Positions 20,750 through 28,868 of a stretch of 64,000 nt of DNA are shown here, piece after piece. The stretch is from an uncultured Dokdonia sp. (GTDB lineage: Bacteria > Bacteroidota > Bacteroidia > Flavobacteriales > Flavobacteriaceae). Made by a program: the position numbers and the translations under genes. Position 1 is the first letter of the stretch. Each line of letters begins with the position of its first letter. The stretch covers positions 496,001 to 560,000 of the forward strand of contig CANNDF010000003.1 in the NCBI GenBank assembly GCA_947503305.1. Reading direction: 5' to 3'. The notes beneath the pieces are model-generated. The model searched no databases and was not told the origin of the DNA. It saw only the letters and a list, made by a program, of their open reading frames with translations.

Positions 20750-21976
20750 TTATATACTCCCAGCTTGTGCAACTGTAAATGTAAATCGTTCTGAGATTGT
20801 ACTTGATAATGTGTCTAATGTCTCTGGAGTCACATCCCAGAATCCATTCCCGCTTGTTAATTGATCAATAAACTCCTGTACTTCATCTGCAGAGAAATAT
20901 GGTTGATTTGTAAGTGGATTTCTTGTAAACTGTAGACTATAGATAAATCCAAATCCTTCAGAGAGATCATGAAAAGCACCTCCTAAATCATTGGCTTCAA
21001 TCCCATTTTTACCTTGTTGTAAATAATATACAGCCCTTACCCCTATTACTTGTGATAGTAATTCTCTTAAAATAGTTGCTTGTTCATCTCTTACAGTGTA
21101 GTTTTTTGCAACAATAGCGGCACGTCCTAATTTAAAAGCATCAAAAATAGCTGCTGCAATACCTGCAAAATCACTATCTCCTTCTACCCTTCCGATATAC
21201 TTGTTTAAGAAACTATCATCTTCTCCAATAGTTGGGTTAGGGTCTGCTAAATCAAATGCAGTACCATAAGCATATCCATAAGCTTCATCCCACTTATGTT
21301 CCATATCTGTATATGCTTCTCCATCTACAACAATATCATTATCATTATCTTCTATGTTTGTTCCTGCATCTAATACTGCTGTACCTAGGTAGTTATTTAA
21401 AGCTTGATCGATCATTAAAGCACCTATCAATCCTTTAGTTACAGCTTGGTTATATTCTAAACCTTTGTCATTTATGTAACGAGTACTGTTTCCATCTGCG
21501 ATTTGACCAGCAACACCAGCTGTAGCTTCTGTAGTTTGTGCTGGAAATACTTCATTTACCTGAGCAGAGATAAGATCTGCAAAATATTGTTTTATAGTTG
21601 CAGAAGCAGCACTGTTAGTGCTAAAGTAATCCTGAGATGCTGCTACTTTACCTCGTACACTTTTTGAAGATGCATTCAAATCCTCATCCTCAAAAGGAGT
21701 ATTCTCATTTGCATACATGTCTAACAAAGATTGCTCTGTAGCAGTATCAAAATCTTGCATAGAAGAAATCAATGCTTCCCCCATAAGAATACGTGTTGTC
21801 TGTCCTGAAAAACTAACTGTAGATTCCCCGTCTCTTTCAAAAGAATACGTTGTAGGAACTTCTATGTTTAATTCTGGCCCTGGTCCTGGATCTACGATGA
21901 CACCATCGTCATCATCACTACAAGAAGTAAAAATTAATGTCGCAATAGCTAAAGTTGAGAGTATGATCTTTTTCAT
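20750..21976 (-). CDS. DUF4856 lipoprotein
   Basis: 408 residues with a lipoprotein signal (LIFTSCSDDDDG) followed by the DUF4856 domain, recognisable from TYSFERDGESTVSFSGQTTR near residue 42 and the mostly helical remainder. DUF4856 proteins commonly occur beside imelysin-like proteins in Bacteroidota, and a role in surface metal capture is inferred only from that. First gene of the four-gene operon, with a near-ideal promoter at 22020-22050 and two operator-like palindromes flanking it. Confidence 0.88.
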   Translation of the reverse strand: MKKIILSTLAIATLIFTSCSDDDDGVIVDPGPGPELNIEVPTTYSFERDGESTVSFSGQTTRILMGEALISSMQDFDTATEQSLLDMYANENTPFEDEDLNASSKSVRGKVAASQDYFSTNSAASATIKQYFADLISAQVNEVFPAQTTEATAGVAGQIADGNSTRYINDKGLEYNQAVTKGLIGALMIDQALNNYLGTAVLDAGTNIEDNDNDIVVDGEAYTDMEHKWDEAYGYAYGTAFDLADPNPTIGEDDSFLNKYIGRVEGDSDFAGIAAAIFDAFKLGRAAIVAKNYTVRDEQATILRELLSQVIGVRAVYYLQQGKNGIEANDLGGAFHDLSEGFGFIYSLQFTRNPLTNQPYFSADEVQEFIDQLTSGNGFWDVTPETLDTLSSTISERFTFTVAQAGSI

Positions 21977-21980
21977 GTTT

Positions 21981-21999
21981 ATTTAGACTTAATATAAAT
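21981..21999 (-). promoter_or_regulatory. Fur-type operator candidate, downstream site
   Basis: ATTTAGACTTAATATAAAT, a 19-bp imperfect palindrome (seven of nine pairs) in the leader of the DUF4856 operon. The 21-base block from 21981 matches the 22055 block at 18 positions. Confidence 0.5.
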
Positions 22000-22019
22000 A
22001 ATATTTTTAATTACGACGA

Positions 22020-22050
22020 CAAAAATAGTACAGAGAAATCATTAAACCAA
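22020..22050 (-). promoter_or_regulatory. Promoter of DUF4856-imelysin-HTTM-TonB receptor operon
   Basis: On the minus strand TTG (22050-22048), 20-base spacer, TATTTTTG (22027-22020). Exact match to the Bacteroidota housekeeping consensus. Same spacer and -7 sequence as the promoter at 22596. Confidence 0.75.
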
Positions 22051-22054
22051 TTTT

Positions 22055-22073
22055 ATTTAGATTAAATTTAAAT
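22055..22073 (-). promoter_or_regulatory. Fur-type operator candidate, upstream site
   Basis: ATTTAGATTAAATTTAAAT, 19-bp near-palindrome (eight of nine pairs), ending four bases upstream of the TTG element. Confidence 0.55.
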
Positions 22074-22113
22074 AAGAAATGTAAAACATTAATTATGAGA
22101 ATATTAAATCAAT

Positions 22114-22578
22114 TTACATTTCACTTTGAAGTGCCGTGCGCACTGATTTCACCCAGTTTTCTAGTAGCTCTTTTTCTTCTTGAGATAGATCACCATGTAT
22201 AAGTGTATACGATTCTAAAGGCATTTCCCCTTCTTCGACTTCCTCAATGAATTCATCCATTTTATGGTCTTTCTTTTTAAGAGAATACGTATTCCATTTT
22301 GCAAAGTCAAGATGCTCTTTACCTTCTTCGATATGATGGTCTATAAAAAAGGTAAATGGAGCTACTTCTGCATACCAGGGATAAACTGTTGTATTGCTAT
22401 GGCAATCATAACAATTATTTCTAAGAATTGTTTTTATAGCTTCTGAGGGTTTTGTCTCTTTTTCAAAAGCAATCACTCCAGAATAATCACCTAGGTTTTT
22501 TTCAGGTCTTATAAACTGTATAATAACTAATGCAACGAGAGCTACTAATGCAACTATTTTTAAAACTTTACGAATCAT
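22114..22578 (-). CDS. Heme-binding domain protein (CxxCH)
   Basis: 154 residues: N-terminal membrane anchor (about 5-22), then a Haem_bd-type domain (PF14376-like) with a CYDCH heme motif at residues 56-60 and TVYPWYAEVAPFTFFIDHHI after it, then YSLKKKDHKMDEF and MPLESYT. It is expected to carry a c-type heme at the outer face of the inner membrane. A paralog lies at 53294. Its promoter and operator match those of the metal-uptake operon downstream, so coregulation is likely. Confidence 0.88.
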   Translation of the reverse strand: MIRKVLKIVALVALVALVIIQFIRPEKNLGDYSGVIAFEKETKPSEAIKTILRNNCYDCHSNTTVYPWYAEVAPFTFFIDHHIEEGKEHLDFAKWNTYSLKKKDHKMDEFIEEVEEGEMPLESYTLIHGDLSQEEKELLENWVKSVRTALQSEM

Positions 22579-22595
22579 ATCTTATTAATAAGCCT

Positions 22596-22626
22596 CAAAA
22601 ATAAACATATAAATAAGTATTCACAA
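22596..22626 (-). promoter_or_regulatory. Promoter of heme-binding protein gene
   Basis: Minus-strand TTG (22626-22624), 20-base spacer, TATTTTTG (22603-22596). Places the start site about ten bases upstream of the start codon. Confidence 0.75.
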
Positions 22627-22630
22627 CACT

Positions 22631-22649
22631 ATTTATAATAATTCTAAAT
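22631..22649 (-). promoter_or_regulatory. Fur-type operator candidate upstream of heme-binding protein
   Basis: ATTTATAATAATTCTAAAT, palindromic in eight of nine pairs, four bases upstream of the TTG element, exactly as at 22055. Its reverse strand contains TTAGAATTATTATAA, one base from the PerR/Fur 7-1-7 consensus. Confidence 0.55.
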
Positions 22650-22687
22650 AAAATAACCCCTTTAACATATAGAAGCCTGAGAATCTA

Positions 22688-23467
22688 TTATATTTCATAA
22701 TTCTCAGCAATCACATTGCAATACTTGCTAGCGCCTATCAAATCAGGAAAAATAGTAGAGTGATTGATATTCATTAATTGTAACTTTTGAAGCGCTTTTT
22801 TTCGGAAGTTATTATCACTTGGAAATTCAATCTTTAAAAGAACTGCTGTATTAGAATTACTACATTTATCTTTTACCCATTCATCTACAGAAGACATCAC
22901 TGGTCCTTTTGAAAATAAACCACTTTGTCCGAGAAGACGTTTATTATCATCGGTATCAGGAAAAATAAGTTTCATTTTTTGTCTGTCAGACAGTCCTTCA
23001 TTGACAGATTTTATTTTATGTTGATTCAAACACCATAAAACTCTAGGGGTTGCATGATCATCTTTTATAGCTTCTAATGCAAAAAATATAGATATATAAG
23101 GTGACCTAGACCAATCTAATAATGGTGTGGCTAAGTGAAAGTGCTGGCCTAGTGCCCATAAATCATCTTCTTCTAGTTTTGTAGGGTTATCTCCTCTCCT
23201 ACCTCGTATCTCTAATTTAAATCGATCTAAATGTTGTTTTACAAATCGATCTACAGGACCATGCTTTGCTCCTGTTTCTCGTGCATGTTTAATCAAACGG
23301 TTTAATGTTGATGTTAAACCCCAGTTAGCACTAGATTGCCCTCTAAAAACGAAATCATCAATATTGTTGATTTTATTTTCTATCAAATCTCTTAAATCAT
23401 TAAAGCTTTCAGTTTTATAATGCCATATTGGGCCATCAGAACTTTCTAAATATTCATCCATATACAA
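22688..23467 (-). CDS. FRG-domain protein
   Basis: 259 residues. The FRG domain (PF08867-type) is seen as FVFRGQSSANWGLTSTLNRL (about 38-57) with its later motif HFHLATPLLDWSRSPYISIF (about 110-130). FRG proteins are uncharacterised, though the fold occurs in phage-defence and toxin-like contexts. No signal or membrane segment, so cytoplasmic. It stands alone: the neighbours are a heme-binding gene and a VOC gene, not defence genes. A second possible start is two codons downstream. A nested inverted repeat covers its presumed promoter. Confidence 0.85.
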   Translation of the reverse strand: MYMDEYLESSDGPIWHYKTESFNDLRDLIENKINNIDDFVFRGQSSANWGLTSTLNRLIKHARETGAKHGPVDRFVKQHLDRFKLEIRGRRGDNPTKLEEDDLWALGQHFHLATPLLDWSRSPYISIFFALEAIKDDHATPRVLWCLNQHKIKSVNEGLSDRQKMKLIFPDTDDNKRLLGQSGLFSKGPVMSSVDEWVKDKCSNSNTAVLLKIEFPSDNNFRKKALQKLQLMNINHSTIFPDLIGASKYCNVIAENYEI

Positions 23468-23488
23468 TAAGGTGTATTAATCGTGTAA

Positions 23489-23496
23489 CAAACTTA
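23489..23496 (-). promoter_or_regulatory. Candidate -7 element for FRG gene
   Basis: TAAGTTTG on the minus strand, exact TAnnTTTG match 22 bases upstream of the start codon. It overlaps the left arm of the inverted repeat. No TTG at the ideal distance. Confidence 0.4.
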
Positions 23497-23557
23497 CTAT
23501 TTATAGTATATTTTTATACTACGAGAACATATAGTCATAGTTTTTTATAAATAGTAA
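23494..23557. repeat. Inverted repeat in FRG/VOC divergent region
   Basis: Perfect 12-bp arms TTACTATTTATA (23494-23505) and TATAAATAGTAA (23546-23557), with a smaller hairpin GTATA/TATAC (23506-23519) nested after the left arm. It may be a binding site serving both divergent genes. Confidence 0.6.
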
Positions 23558-23625
23558 TTTTAATGTAATTTATTGAAGCTACTATATTCATAGTACACTC
23601 ATTATATGCAATTTAAAAAAATAAA

Positions 23626-24042
23626 ATGGAAGATTTTACAATAGATAGATTAGATCATGTAGCTATTAGAGTAAAAGACATAGATATCTCTATAGCATGG
23701 TATCAAAAGGTCTTGGGTTTACAAAAATACCAGCTCCCTGAATGGGGGGACTTTCCTATTTTCTTACTAGTTCAAACTACAGGAATTGCTATATTCCCTG
23801 CAAACGTAAAGGATCCATACTTAGACAAAGAATCAAAAAATGTAAAAATTGATCATCTTGCATTTCATGTTACATTAGATAACTTTAAAAAAGCACAGGA
23901 AAAATATGATCGTTTAGGGCTCAATTATACTTTCAAGGATCATCATTACTTTCATTCTATATATACGAATGATCCAGATGGACATATTGTAGAACTTACT
24001 ACGATTATAGTAGATCCAGAGTTATTTTATAAAAAGTACTAA
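23626..24042 (+). CDS. VOC-family (glyoxalase-like) protein
   Basis: 138 residues, one VOC domain built of two beta-alpha-beta-beta-beta halves: IDRLDHVAIRVKDIDISIAW at the start, VKIDHLAFHVTLDNFKKA in the middle, and SIYTNDPDGHIVELTT at the end. His and Glu positions (DHVAIRV, DHLAFHV, GHIVELT) fit a metal site. Likely a small-molecule dioxygenase, isomerase or resistance-type protein; substrate unknown. Divergent from the FRG gene and 62 bases upstream of the YciI/sigma pair on the same strand. Confidence 0.88.
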   Translation: MEDFTIDRLDHVAIRVKDIDISIAWYQKVLGLQKYQLPEWGDFPIFLLVQTTGIAIFPANVKDPYLDKESKNVKIDHLAFHVTLDNFKKAQEKYDRLGLNYTFKDHHYFHSIYTNDPDGHIVELTTIIVDPELFYKKY

Positions 24043-24104
24043 GATGTGTCCCCCATTTTTTAAATAGTAACGTTATATACATAAACAATCTTAACACACA
24101 AATT

Positions 24105-24452
24105 ATGAAAGAATTTATGATGATTTTTAGTGGAGCCGATTATACAGATCTAGGATTATCTCCAGAAGAAATGCAGTCACGTATGGGTAAATGGTTTGCT
24201 TGGGGTGATAAAATGGAAAAATCAGGAGTCCTTCGAGGTGGAAATGCCTTGACACCAAGTATCAGAAGAGTGATTGGCCCAAATAGAACAGTTACCGATC
24301 TCACTTCTGCAGAAGTGAAAGAGATTGTAGGAGGTTACTATCTTGTATCAGCAAGAGATTTTGATCATGTTCAAGAGATTGCACAGGATTTTCCTGACTA
24401 TGATCTAAATGGAACTGTTGAAATCAGAGAAATTATGGTTTTTGACCAATAA
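24105..24452 (+). CDS. YciI/DGPF-family protein
   Basis: 115 residues, matching the YciI-like fold: MKEFMMIFSGADY at the N-terminus, EEMQSRMGKWFAWGDKMEKS in the middle and VGGYYLVSARDFDHVQEIA at the end. The DGPF tetrapeptide that names the family is replaced: VTDLTSAEVKEIVGGYY stands where VTDGPF...GG(F/Y) is expected. Members of this group are characteristic partners of ECF42 sigma factors, and the next gene is such a factor, overlapping by 44 bases. Confidence 0.88.
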   Translation: MKEFMMIFSGADYTDLGLSPEEMQSRMGKWFAWGDKMEKSGVLRGGNALTPSIRRVIGPNRTVTDLTSAEVKEIVGGYYLVSARDFDHVQEIAQDFPDYDLNGTVEIREIMVFDQ

Positions 24453-25698
24453 AGAACCCATAAAACCACAACTCATTGACCATCTTTTCAGACATCATTA
24501 TGGAAAGATGGTTTCTGTGTTGACTCGTATTTTTGGACTATCTCATTTAGAAATTATAGAAGATGCTATTCAAGACACCTTTATTAAGGCCACTATTTCT
24601 TGGAAGAATACCCCACCAGAATACCCAGAAGCATGGCTCACACAAGCTGCAAAAAATCGGGTACTAGATATTTTCAGAAAACTAAAAGCAGAACGAAAAC
24701 GTATACCGCATATTCAATCGGGAATGGAAGCTATTGCGATTCATGATCTTTTTCTTGATTCAGAAATTGAGGATAGTCAACTCCGTATGATCTTTACAGC
24801 ATGTCATCCAGAACTTGCCCCTCAGGATCGTATTGCTTTTGCCCTCAAAACAGTTTCTGGATTTAGTATCAAAGAGATTGCCTCTGCCCTACTCACCAAA
24901 GAAGATACAATTAAAAAACGGTTGACCCGTGCTCGTGCAGTAATTAAAAGTAAAGCTATTGTATTTCAAATTCCGCAAGGTAATGCGTTACCAGAGCGTT
25001 TAGAAAGCGTTATGGAAGTTTTGTATCTTATTTTTAATGAAGGGTTTCATTCTAATAAAAAAGACATCTTAATCCGAAAAGAACTTTGTGCAGAAGCGAT
25101 GCGATTATGCAAAATGCTTTTTAAAAATAAAGAGACCACAACAACTGCTGCCTATGCTCTTTTTGCGCTTATGTGTTTTCATGCAGCTCGAATAGACTCA
25201 AAGACATCTATTGATAATGAACTCCTGGATTTACGTCATCAAGATCGTTCTTTATGGTATTTTCCATTGGTAAAAATAGGTGACGATGCAATGCACAAAG
25301 CAGTAGATAATGAATCCTATTCATGTTATCATTATGAAGCTGCTATTGCTGCAGAGCACCTCAAAGCCAGAACTTTTGAAGAGACCAATTGGCAAGCTAT
25401 CTTAAAGTGGTACCGTTTACTATATGATTTACAACCCATTCCTATCCATTTATTGAATATGGCAGTTGTAGAATTACAAGATGGGCGCCATAGCGAAAGC
25501 TATACTCTTCTTCAACAACTTCAACCCGAATCTTTAGGACAACGTGCGTATTTGTATTATGGAACACTAACAGAATATTACATACAACGTAAAGACTTCC
25601 CAAAAGCTATAGAACATATAGATAAAGCCATATCACTAGTTACCAACCAGCTGGAGAAAAAATATTTAGAAAAAAAACGCCTCTCTTTACTTATATAA
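24409..25698 (+). CDS. ECF42-type RNA polymerase sigma factor
   Basis: 429 residues. Sigma region 2 is visible around YGKMVSVLTRIFGLSH and AIQDTFIKATISWK, and region 4 around DRIAFALKTVSGFSIKEIAS followed by KKRLTRARAVI. A long C-terminal extension (about 180-429, DUF6596/TPR-like, including VLYLIFNEGFHSNKKD) is the hallmark of ECF42 factors, in which the extension is thought to replace an anti-sigma factor. It overlaps the YciI gene; starts inside the overlap (24409 ATG, or TTG at 24442) cannot be separated by sequence. It probably directs transcription of the YciI gene and perhaps the VOC gene. Confidence 0.9.
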   Translation: MELLKSEKLWFLTNKEPIKPQLIDHLFRHHYGKMVSVLTRIFGLSHLEIIEDAIQDTFIKATISWKNTPPEYPEAWLTQAAKNRVLDIFRKLKAERKRIPHIQSGMEAIAIHDLFLDSEIEDSQLRMIFTACHPELAPQDRIAFALKTVSGFSIKEIASALLTKEDTIKKRLTRARAVIKSKAIVFQIPQGNALPERLESVMEVLYLIFNEGFHSNKKDILIRKELCAEAMRLCKMLFKNKETTTTAAYALFALMCFHAARIDSKTSIDNELLDLRHQDRSLWYFPLVKIGDDAMHKAVDNESYSCYHYEAAIAAEHLKARTFEETNWQAILKWYRLLYDLQPIPIHLLNMAVVELQDGRHSESYTLLQQLQPESLGQRAYLYYGTLTEYYIQRKDFPKAIEHIDKAISLVTNQLEKKYLEKKRLSLLI

Positions 25699-25715
25699 AA
25701 ATTACTACATAGCTA

Positions 25716-27281
25716 TCAAGCATCTTCAGAGTTTATTTTTTCTATCACGCGATCTACACAATTTATCCCATCGATTGCAGCAGAGATAATACCGCCAGCA
25801 TAACCCGCCCCTTCTCCGCAAGGGTATAGTCCTTTTATTTCTATATGTTCTAAATTGATAGGATCTCGAGGAATGGATATAGGGGAAGATGTCCTGCTTT
25901 CTGGAGCATGTAATACAGCATCATTGGTTAGATAGCCTTTCATCTTTCTTCCAAAGCTTAAAAAAGCTTTTCTAAGTCGTTTAGAAAGTAAAGGGGGGAG
26001 TACGCTATTTAAATCTACTGATACAATTCCTGGTTGATACGAAGTTTTGGGGAAGTTTTTTGAGATACGCCCATCTATAAAATCTCGCATCCGCTGCGCT
26101 GGAACCGCTTGAGTCTTTCCTGCAGCTTCCCAACAAGCACGCTCTACCGATTTTTGAAAATCTAAGCACACAAAAGGATCTTCTTCCTTATAATTAGGTA
26201 AATCTTCAGGGTTAACACTTACAACGATTCCAGAATTTGAATAGGGATTATCACGTTTGGAAGGACTCCATCCATTGGTTACTACCTCTTCTTGAGCTGT
26301 GGCGCATGGAGCTATAATTCCGCCAGGACACATACAAAAAGAATATACGCCCATCCCATCTACTTGCTGCACAAGACTATAGGAAGCAGGTGGCAAATAA
26401 GGATTGTCACTATCTCCATGATATTGAATATGATCAATTAATTCTTGCTGATGTTCTATACGTACACCTATTGCAAAAGGCTTTGCCTCTATCTTTACCT
26501 TTCTTTTATGTAATAAATAAAAAATATCACGCGCACTATGCCCCGTGGCAAGAATAATATTATCAAATGATAACCAGTCTGTATCATTAATTTGTATTTC
26601 TGAAATCTGCTGATCTACAATTTTAAGATCCGTAAGTTTACTTTCAAAGCATACTTCACCACCAGCCTCAATAATGGCTTCTCTCATAGCAGTAATAATC
26701 TTCGGTAACTTATTGGTTCCGATATGAGGATGTGCATCTACTAGAATATTTTCTACCGCACCAAAATGCACAAACCATTCAATGGCTTTTAAAACATTTC
26801 CTCTTTTTTTTGAACGTGTATACAGTTTACCATCAGAATAGGTACCTGCACCTCCTTCTCCAAAACAGTAATTAGAATCCTCATTAACAATGTGTTCTTT
26901 ATTAATTGCTGCGAGATCACGCCGTCGAGCACGTACATCTTTTCCACGTTCAAAAATGATGGGCTTCAGCCCTCCTTCTACAGCTCTTAATGCTGCATAT
27001 AATCCTGCTGGGCCTGCCCCAATAATAGCAACTTCTGGAGCATTATGTACTTCTTGAGGAACAAATGCAGGTAATGATTCTCGCACTTCATCATGTTTCC
27101 AAAACTCTATTTGTAAAGAAATTTTTACTGGAGATTTTCGAGCATCTATACTCCGCTTTCGGATATCCCATTCCCGAATTTCATCTGCTCGTAAATTTGC
27201 TTTTGTAAAAGCCACTTCTGCAATAAAATCATCATCTTCTGCCTGATGTGGTAATACGTTTATTTGAATGAGCGTACTCAT
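25716..27281 (-). CDS. NAD(P)/FAD-dependent oxidoreductase (COG2509-type)
   Basis: 521 residues. An N-terminal domain (about 1-80, with IREWDIRKRSIDARK) precedes a Rossmann FAD-binding fold (VAIIGAGPAGLYAALRA at about 84), the substrate region YCFGEGGAGTYSDGKLYTR, NIILATGHSARDIFYLL, a Cys-rich FCMCPGG, and a C-terminal FAD-binding CGEGAGYAGGIISAA. This matches the uncharacterised FAD-dependent dehydrogenase group. The reaction is unknown. It lies 99 bases downstream of hisS on the same strand, with a palindrome copy between, and converges on the sigma gene 17 bases away. Confidence 0.88.
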   Translation of the reverse strand: MSTLIQINVLPHQAEDDDFIAEVAFTKANLRADEIREWDIRKRSIDARKSPVKISLQIEFWKHDEVRESLPAFVPQEVHNAPEVAIIGAGPAGLYAALRAVEGGLKPIIFERGKDVRARRRDLAAINKEHIVNEDSNYCFGEGGAGTYSDGKLYTRSKKRGNVLKAIEWFVHFGAVENILVDAHPHIGTNKLPKIITAMREAIIEAGGEVCFESKLTDLKIVDQQISEIQINDTDWLSFDNIILATGHSARDIFYLLHKRKVKIEAKPFAIGVRIEHQQELIDHIQYHGDSDNPYLPPASYSLVQQVDGMGVYSFCMCPGGIIAPCATAQEEVVTNGWSPSKRDNPYSNSGIVVSVNPEDLPNYKEEDPFVCLDFQKSVERACWEAAGKTQAVPAQRMRDFIDGRISKNFPKTSYQPGIVSVDLNSVLPPLLSKRLRKAFLSFGRKMKGYLTNDAVLHAPESRTSSPISIPRDPINLEHIEIKGLYPCGEGAGYAGGIISAAIDGINCVDRVIEKINSEDA

Positions 27282-27329
27282 AGGTATGGATTAAAAATCT
27301 ATAGACAATAAAGGTAGTGGGTTTTATTT

Positions 27330-27343
27330 GCTTTCGCGAAAGC
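27330..27343. repeat. Dispersed palindrome, exact intergenic copy
   Basis: GCTTTCGCGAAAGC between the hisS stop and the oxidoreductase start. Confidence 0.9.
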
Positions 27344-27380
27344 AAAAACCTAAGAAATCCTATTCTTCAAACAGCTTTAA

Positions 27381-28751
27381 TTATGATAATCTCGCAATTA
27401 ATGCGTCTAGTGGGATTGCTTCCTGCTTTCCGGCAACCATATCTTTTACAGTATACGTTCCTGCTTCCATCTCTTGATCTCCTGCAAGAATCACAAACGG
27501 AATCTCTCGACGGTTCGCATAGGTCATTTGTTTCTTCATTTTGGCTACATCTGGATATAATACAGCCGGAATACCTTTTGCACGTAATGCCTTGATAGCT
27601 TTCATAGCATATAAAGCTTCTTTCTCTCCAAAATTAATAAACATCACCTTTGTCCCTTCGATCGCTTCTTCTGGAAATAAATCAAGCTCTTCTAGCACTA
27701 AATAAATACGATCAAGTCCAAAAGAAATTCCTACACCGCTTACATCTTTAAGCCCAAAGACTCCAGTAAGATCTGCATAGCGACCTCCACCACCTACGCT
27801 TCCCATTTTTACACCTTCGGGTGCCGAAACTTCAAAAATGGCTCCTGTATAATAATTAAGTCCGCGTGCTAGTGTTACATCAAGTTGTAATTGTGCACTT
27901 TCAAGCCCAAGCTCCTCTATAGCATTATTTATAAATGTAAGTTCTTCGATCCCTTCCTTCCCTAGTTCAGAATCAGATAGCAAATCGGTAAGTATAGTTA
28001 ACTGATCTCCAAAACTCCCAGATAGTGTAAACAAAGGAGCTACTTTATCTATAGCCTCTTGTGTAATCCCCTTAGATAACATTTCTTTGGTAACACCGTC
28101 TTCTCCTATTTTATCGAGTTTATCTAAGGCTACTGTAAAATCAATCAGTTTATCACTAGCGCCTATTACCTCTGCAATTCCAGAAAGGATTTTACGATTA
28201 TTCATTTTAATGGTGACACCTTCAAGTTTTAATGTAGTAAATACCGCGTCATACAATTGTACAAACTCTATTTCTTGCCATAAAGAGTCACTTCCTACTA
28301 CATCGGCATCACACTGATAAAACTCTCTGAAACGTCCTTTCTGTGGTCTATCTGCACGCCATACTGGTTGCATCTGGTAGCGTTTAAAAGGAAAATCTAT
28401 TTCATTTTGGTGCTGTACAACATATCTCGCAAAAGGAACTGTTAAATCGTAACGCAAGGCTTTTTCTGAAATCTGTAGCGTAAGTGCATTTGAGTTCGCT
28501 TTCGCGAAAGTATCATCCTTCACTTTACGTAAATAGTCTCCACTATTTAAAATTTTAAATATCAATCGATCCCCTTCTTCTCCATACTTGCCCATCAGTG
28601 TGCTACTATTTTCAAAACTAGGAGTTTCAATAGGTTGAAAGCCGTAACGTTGAAATTGCGTTCGGATAGTATTCATAATATAGGATCGTTTTGCCACCTC
28701 TATCGGTGAAAAATCGCGAGTTCCTTTAGGTATCGAAGGTTTTTGTGCCAT
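27381..28751 (-). CDS. hisS: Histidyl-tRNA synthetase
   Basis: 456 residues. Class II synthetase: charges tRNA-His. Motif 2 region is visible as [20 protein letters not shown], the histidine signature is in [19 protein letters not shown], and motif 3 is [18 protein letters not shown]; a C-terminal anticodon-binding domain follows. A one-mismatch palindrome copy falls in the catalytic domain and is read as [12 protein letters not shown], between the N-terminal [13 protein letters not shown] and the [13 protein letters not shown] block. It is divergent from the ABC permease gene. Confidence 0.97.
   Translation of the reverse strand: MAQKPSIPKGTRDFSPIEVAKRSYIMNTIRTQFQRYGFQPIETPSFENSSTLMGKYGEEGDRLIFKILNSGDYLRKVKDDTFAKANSNALTLQISEKALRYDLTVPFARYVVQHQNEIDFPFKRYQMQPVWRADRPQKGRFREFYQCDADVVGSDSLWQEIEFVQLYDAVFTTLKLEGVTIKMNNRKILSGIAEVIGASDKLIDFTVALDKLDKIGEDGVTKEMLSKGITQEAIDKVAPLFTLSGSFGDQLTILTDLLSDSELGKEGIEELTFINNAIEELGLESAQLQLDVTLARGLNYYTGAIFEVSAPEGVKMGSVGGGGRYADLTGVFGLKDVSGVGISFGLDRIYLVLEELDLFPEEAIEGTKVMFINFGEKEALYAMKAIKALRAKGIPAVLYPDVAKMKKQMTYANRREIPFVILAGDQEMEAGTYTVKDMVAGKQEAIPLDALIARLS
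28498..28511. repeat. Dispersed palindrome, one-mismatch copy inside hisS
   Basis: GCTTTCGCGAAAGT, last base changed; read in the F-A-K-A frame. Confidence 0.7.
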
Positions 28752-28868
28752 GTGAGTTTATAAAGTTGCAAATATCATAAAATTTGAGGGCATGGTATAA
28801 TTATTTTAAAACTTTGGTAACTTTATGGCAAGTTAGTAGTCTAATGATAAACGTATATCGAAAAAACT

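Noticed and set aside
22688-25698. FRG, VOC, YciI and sigma genes as a defence island
   Set aside because: Only FRG has any defence association; no nuclease, toxin, restriction or mobile gene nearby.
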